From assembly GCA_023144875.1 (NCBI GenBank), contig JAGLEW010000060.1, forward strand, positions 1 to 7,709: 7,709 nucleotides of DNA, read 5' to 3'. The DNA is from Methylococcales bacterium (lineage in GTDB: Bacteria > Pseudomonadota > Gammaproteobacteria > Methylococcales > Methylomonadaceae). The position numbers and the translations under genes are program-made. Positions within the stretch are counted from its first letter, which is position 1, and every line of letters begins with the position of its first letter. The notes under the pieces were generated by a model that worked only from the letters and a program-made list of their open reading frames with translations, was not told where the DNA came from and did not search any database. Below are positions 5,670 through 7,709 of the stretch, in pieces.

Positions 5670-6254
5670 ATGACAGAAAATAATTTAAATCAGACCATTA
5701 AAACGGGACGAATACCAAGGCGACAATTTTTACAATTGTTTGCAGCAGGTTCGGTTGCCGCCGTAGGCTTTCCAAAAATAGCGTCTTCGAGTATGAAGTA
5801 CAGTTTCGTCAAGGCGAGAGAATTAAGCTTTAATAATTTACATACGGATGAAAAATTAACGATTCCGTATTTTGAAGAGGGGCAATACATCCCCGAAGCA
5901 TTGAAAGAAATTAGTTATATCTTAAGAGATCATAGAACCGATGATGTGCTTGATATTGATCCTAATCTTTTAAATTTTTTGTATCAATTACAATCAACGC
6001 TTGAAACGCAAAGACCTATTGGTATTATTTCAGGTTATCGTTCGCCTAAAACGAATGCCTCCCTTCGTTCTCGAACAGGGGGTGTTGCAAGAACCAGTAA
6101 GCATATGCTGGGAAAAGCCATTGATATTCGGATAGAAAATGTCTCATGCCGAAATATTCGTAATGCCGCTATTTCCTTACGTCAAGGCGGTGTAGGCTAT
6201 TATAGACGCTCAAATTTTGTCCATCTTGATACGGGTAGTTTTAGACACTGGTAA
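5670..6254 (+). CDS. mepK: YcbK/MepK-type peptidoglycan endopeptidase (DUF882, M15 family), Tat-exported
   Basis: E. coli MepK is a periplasmic zinc endopeptidase that cuts peptidoglycan cross-links, including the mDAP-mDAP bonds made by L,D-transpeptidases. This protein aligns with it nearly end to end: NNLHT (55-59), RDHRTDDVLDIDPNL, SGYRSPKTNASLRSRTGGVA, and the terminal GVGYYRRSNFVHLDTG with RHW at the end. The zinc ligands are His145 (SKHMLGKAID), Asp152 and His185. The N-terminus carries a twin-arginine signal, RRQFLQLF at residues 17-24, followed by a hydrophobic stretch and ASSS. I chose the ATG at 5670 because CGAG ends 9 bases before it and the Tat n-region is then of normal length; the ATG at 5622 would add 16 residues. 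yrfG follows after 17 bp. No L,D-transpeptidase gene is seen. Confidence 0.93.
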   Translation: MTENNLNQTIKTGRIPRRQFLQLFAAGSVAAVGFPKIASSSMKYSFVKARELSFNNLHTDEKLTIPYFEEGQYIPEALKEISYILRDHRTDDVLDIDPNLLNFLYQLQSTLETQRPIGIISGYRSPKTNASLRSRTGGVARTSKHMLGKAIDIRIENVSCRNIRNAAISLRQGGVGYYRRSNFVHLDTGSFRHW

Positions 6255-6271
6255 TCTCATCCTTTAAAAAT

Positions 6272-6919
6272 ATGCAGAACTGGAAGCAATGTGACACCAT
6301 ATTATTAGATATGGATGGTACGTTACTGGATTTAAGGTTTGATAATTATTTTTGGTGTGAGTTAGTGCCCTTAAAATATGCAGAAAAAAATAAAATCACA
6401 CGGGCTGAGGCTAAAAAAGTCTTAGTCCCTCTGTTTAAGCAGATGGAAGGACGGATTGAGTGGTATTGTTTGGATTATTGGACTCAAACACTTGATTTAA
6501 ACATCGCAGAATTAAAAGCGGTCGTTGCTGATCAAATTTCCATTTTACCTTATGTCATGGATTTTTTAACGACCTTACAACACAGCCAAAAACAGGTTGT
6601 ATTAGTGACGAATGCGCATCAAGACAGTCTTCGCTTGAAAATGAAAAAAACGGGTTTACAGTCTTTTTTTGATGCGATTATTTGTTCTCATGATTTTGGG
6701 GTTGCGAAAGAGCACCCTCTGTTCTGGAAAGCCTTCCATCAAAAAATTCAGTTTAATAAATCAACCACATTAATGATCGACGACAGTTTAGCGGTATTAA
6801 AGGCCGCTAAGCAGTTTGGTGTTGGGCAATTAATTGCGATTAGTCAGCCCGATAGTCAACAACCTCCTAAAACAATTGAAGGTTATTGCACTATCAAAAA
6901 TTTTGAAGCATTACTTTAA
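6272..6919 (+). CDS. yrfG: YrfG, HAD-family GMP/IMP nucleotidase
   Basis: YrfG is a cytoplasmic HAD phosphatase; the E. coli enzyme dephosphorylates purine nucleotides such as GMP and IMP. The 215 residues follow the E. coli protein (222) closely, notably VDTVLLDMDGTLLDLAFDNYFW versus DTILLDMDGTLLDLRFDNYF. All four HAD motifs are present: Asp13 and Asp15 in DMDGT, Thr113 in VTNA, Lys146 in GVAKEHPLFW, and Asp170-Asp171 in MIDDS. The cap region keeps the WYCLDYW block (64-70), which is typical of this subfamily and separates it from general phosphoglycolate phosphatases. The gene lies 17 bp after the mepK-like gene and could share its transcript. No clear Shine-Dalgarno precedes the ATG. Its stop codon overlaps the convergent rpiA stop. 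Confidence 0.93.
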   Translation: MQNWKQCDTILLDMDGTLLDLRFDNYFWCELVPLKYAEKNKITRAEAKKVLVPLFKQMEGRIEWYCLDYWTQTLDLNIAELKAVVADQISILPYVMDFLTTLQHSQKQVVLVTNAHQDSLRLKMKKTGLQSFFDAIICSHDFGVAKEHPLFWKAFHQKIQFNKSTTLMIDDSLAVLKAAKQFGVGQLIAISQPDSQQPPKTIEGYCTIKNFEALL

Positions 6920-7569
6920 TAAGTAATAACGTTGGTGCCTTTTCCAACTAACACCACATCAGCATCTCGCAACGCAAACAAGCCAACCGTGACAACGCCT
7001 GCAATATTATTAATTATTTTCTCTAATTCCATGGGTTCCATAATGTTTAAATTATGCACATCAATAATTTCACAGCCATTATCGGTTCGGTAATTTTCTC
7101 GCCAAACAGGTTGACCGCCCATTTTTACAAGTTCTCTCGCCACATAACTGCGTGACATAGGGATGACTTCAATCGGTAGGGGAAATTTTCCCATGACATC
7201 AACGCATTTAGAATCATCCACAATACAAACAAACTTTTTGCTGACAGCGGCCACAATTTTCTCGCGTGTTAAAGCGCCGCCCCCACCTTTGATCATTTTC
7301 TTTTGTGGATTAACTTCATCGGCACCATCGACATAAACGCCAATTTGATCGACTTCAGAGAGTTCAATCACACGAATACCAATTTTTTCCAAACGTTTGG
7401 TGGTGACAATCGAACTTGACACGGCCGCATCAATATTCCCTTTAATATCTTCAAGTAAATCAATAAAAAAATTAACCGTAGAACCTGTGCCTACGCCAAT
7501 AATAGATTCACCTTTTACATATTCGATGGCGGCTTTTGCCACTTGTTGTTTTAATTCGTCTTGAGTCAT
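6916..7569 (-). CDS. rpiA: RpiA, ribose-5-phosphate isomerase A
   Basis: RpiA interconverts ribose 5-phosphate and ribulose 5-phosphate in the pentose phosphate pathway; in ribulose-monophosphate methylotrophs it also serves the sugar rearrangements that regenerate the formaldehyde acceptor. The 217 residues match E. coli RpiA (219). Substrate and catalytic positions are all seen: GTGSTVNFFI (27-36) for the phosphate loop, DGADE with Asp81 and Asp84, KGGGGALTREK with Lys94 and the catalytic base Glu103, and Lys121 in DDSKCVD. The ATG at 7569 gives the standard N-terminus MTQDELKQQVA. The gene appears monocistronic, with its own promoter candidate at 7608-7636, and its stop overlaps that of yrfG by 4 bp. 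Confidence 0.98.
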   Translation of the reverse strand: MTQDELKQQVAKAAIEYVKGESIIGVGTGSTVNFFIDLLEDIKGNIDAAVSSSIVTTKRLEKIGIRVIELSEVDQIGVYVDGADEVNPQKKMIKGGGGALTREKIVAAVSKKFVCIVDDSKCVDVMGKFPLPIEVIPMSRSYVARELVKMGGQPVWRENYRTDNGCEIIDVHNLNIMEPMELEKIINNIAGVVTVGLFALRDADVVLVGKGTNVITY

Positions 7570-7604
7570 AATCTTTATTTTATTCAGTTTGAAAAGTTAA
7601 CCCT

Positions 7605-7709
7605 ATGATAATACCTGATCTCTCTAAATATTTCAGCCATTATCTAGTGACAAGGAAAACCAGAACTGTGACGAGTATCATGAGCGGCATTATGAATTAC
7701 TTCGATAGG
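7605..7709 (+). CDS. Doubtful open frame running off the right edge
   Basis: From the ATG at 7605 the plus strand stays open for 35 codons to the window end (starting MIIPDLSKYFSHYLV). An in-frame TGA at 7590 bounds it upstream. I recognise no family, there is no clear ribosome binding site, and the start overlaps the rpiA promoter candidate. A gene divergent from rpiA is plausible by position, but so short a frame in AT-rich DNA can arise by chance. Confidence 0.22.
   Translation, partial: MIIPDLSKYFSHYLVTRKTRTVTSIMSGIMNYFDR
7608..7636 (-). promoter_or_regulatory. rpiA promoter candidate
   Basis: On the minus strand, CTGAAA (7636-7631, four of six) and TATTAT (7613-7608, five of six) are spaced exactly 17 bp. 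Transcription would begin near 7601 and leave a leader of about 32 bases before the rpiA ATG at 7569. Confidence 0.45.

Noticed and set aside
7605..7709. Start of an ilvA or acyltransferase gene divergent from rpiA
   Set aside because: The 35 visible residues do not match the known N-terminus of threonine ammonia-lyase, and any likeness to GNAT-type acyltransferases was too weak to claim.

Overview
The window is AT-rich bacterial DNA with dense, mostly single-gene transcription units on both strands. The conserved proteins (AmpD, ApaH, the YcbK/MepK-type Tat-exported peptidase, YrfG, RpiA, HisA) resemble gammaproteobacterial versions. The periplasmic fused SoxYZ-like carrier belongs to a family usually met in methylotrophs beside PQQ-dependent dehydrogenases. 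Together these suggest a low-GC gammaproteobacterial methylotroph or methanotroph (Methylococcales-like). That placement is an inference from family recognition, not from any search.

Layout, left to right. The start of hisA (minus) runs off the left edge. Upstream of it on the same strand is the SoxYZ-like carrier gene (579-1412). A divergent promoter region (about 1419-1596) separates that gene from a plus-strand gene for a 95-residue protein, whose C-terminal half looks like a PC4-type single-stranded-DNA-binding domain. This gene converges on ampD (minus, 1892-2452) with only 7 bp between the stop codons. ampD is divergent from a large plus-strand gene (2591-4057) encoding an EHD/dynamin-like protein whose GTPase motifs are degenerate and which has a C-terminal membrane hairpin and a proline-rich tail. 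Next come a five-helix membrane protein of unknown function (4144-4638) and apaH (4642-5451), separated by 3 bp and probably cotranscribed. A weak terminator-like hairpin and a 218-bp gap precede the mepK-like gene (5670-6254), which is followed after 17 bp by yrfG (6272-6919). yrfG and the opposing rpiA (6916-7569) overlap tail to tail by 4 bp. At the right edge a short open frame of doubtful status runs out of the window.

Themes: cell-wall turnover (AmpD recycles muropeptides in the cytoplasm; the MepK-like enzyme cuts cross-links in the periplasm), nucleotide clean-up (ApaH, YrfG), central metabolism (RpiA, HisA) and a redox or carrier protein likely tied to methylotrophy. These housekeeping genes do not form one pathway. 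The least explained proteins are the EHD-like pseudo-GTPase, the PC4-like small protein and the membrane protein coupled to apaH. I see no CRISPR array, tRNA, rRNA, insertion sequence or phage gene, and no stretch over 300 bp lacks a gene.
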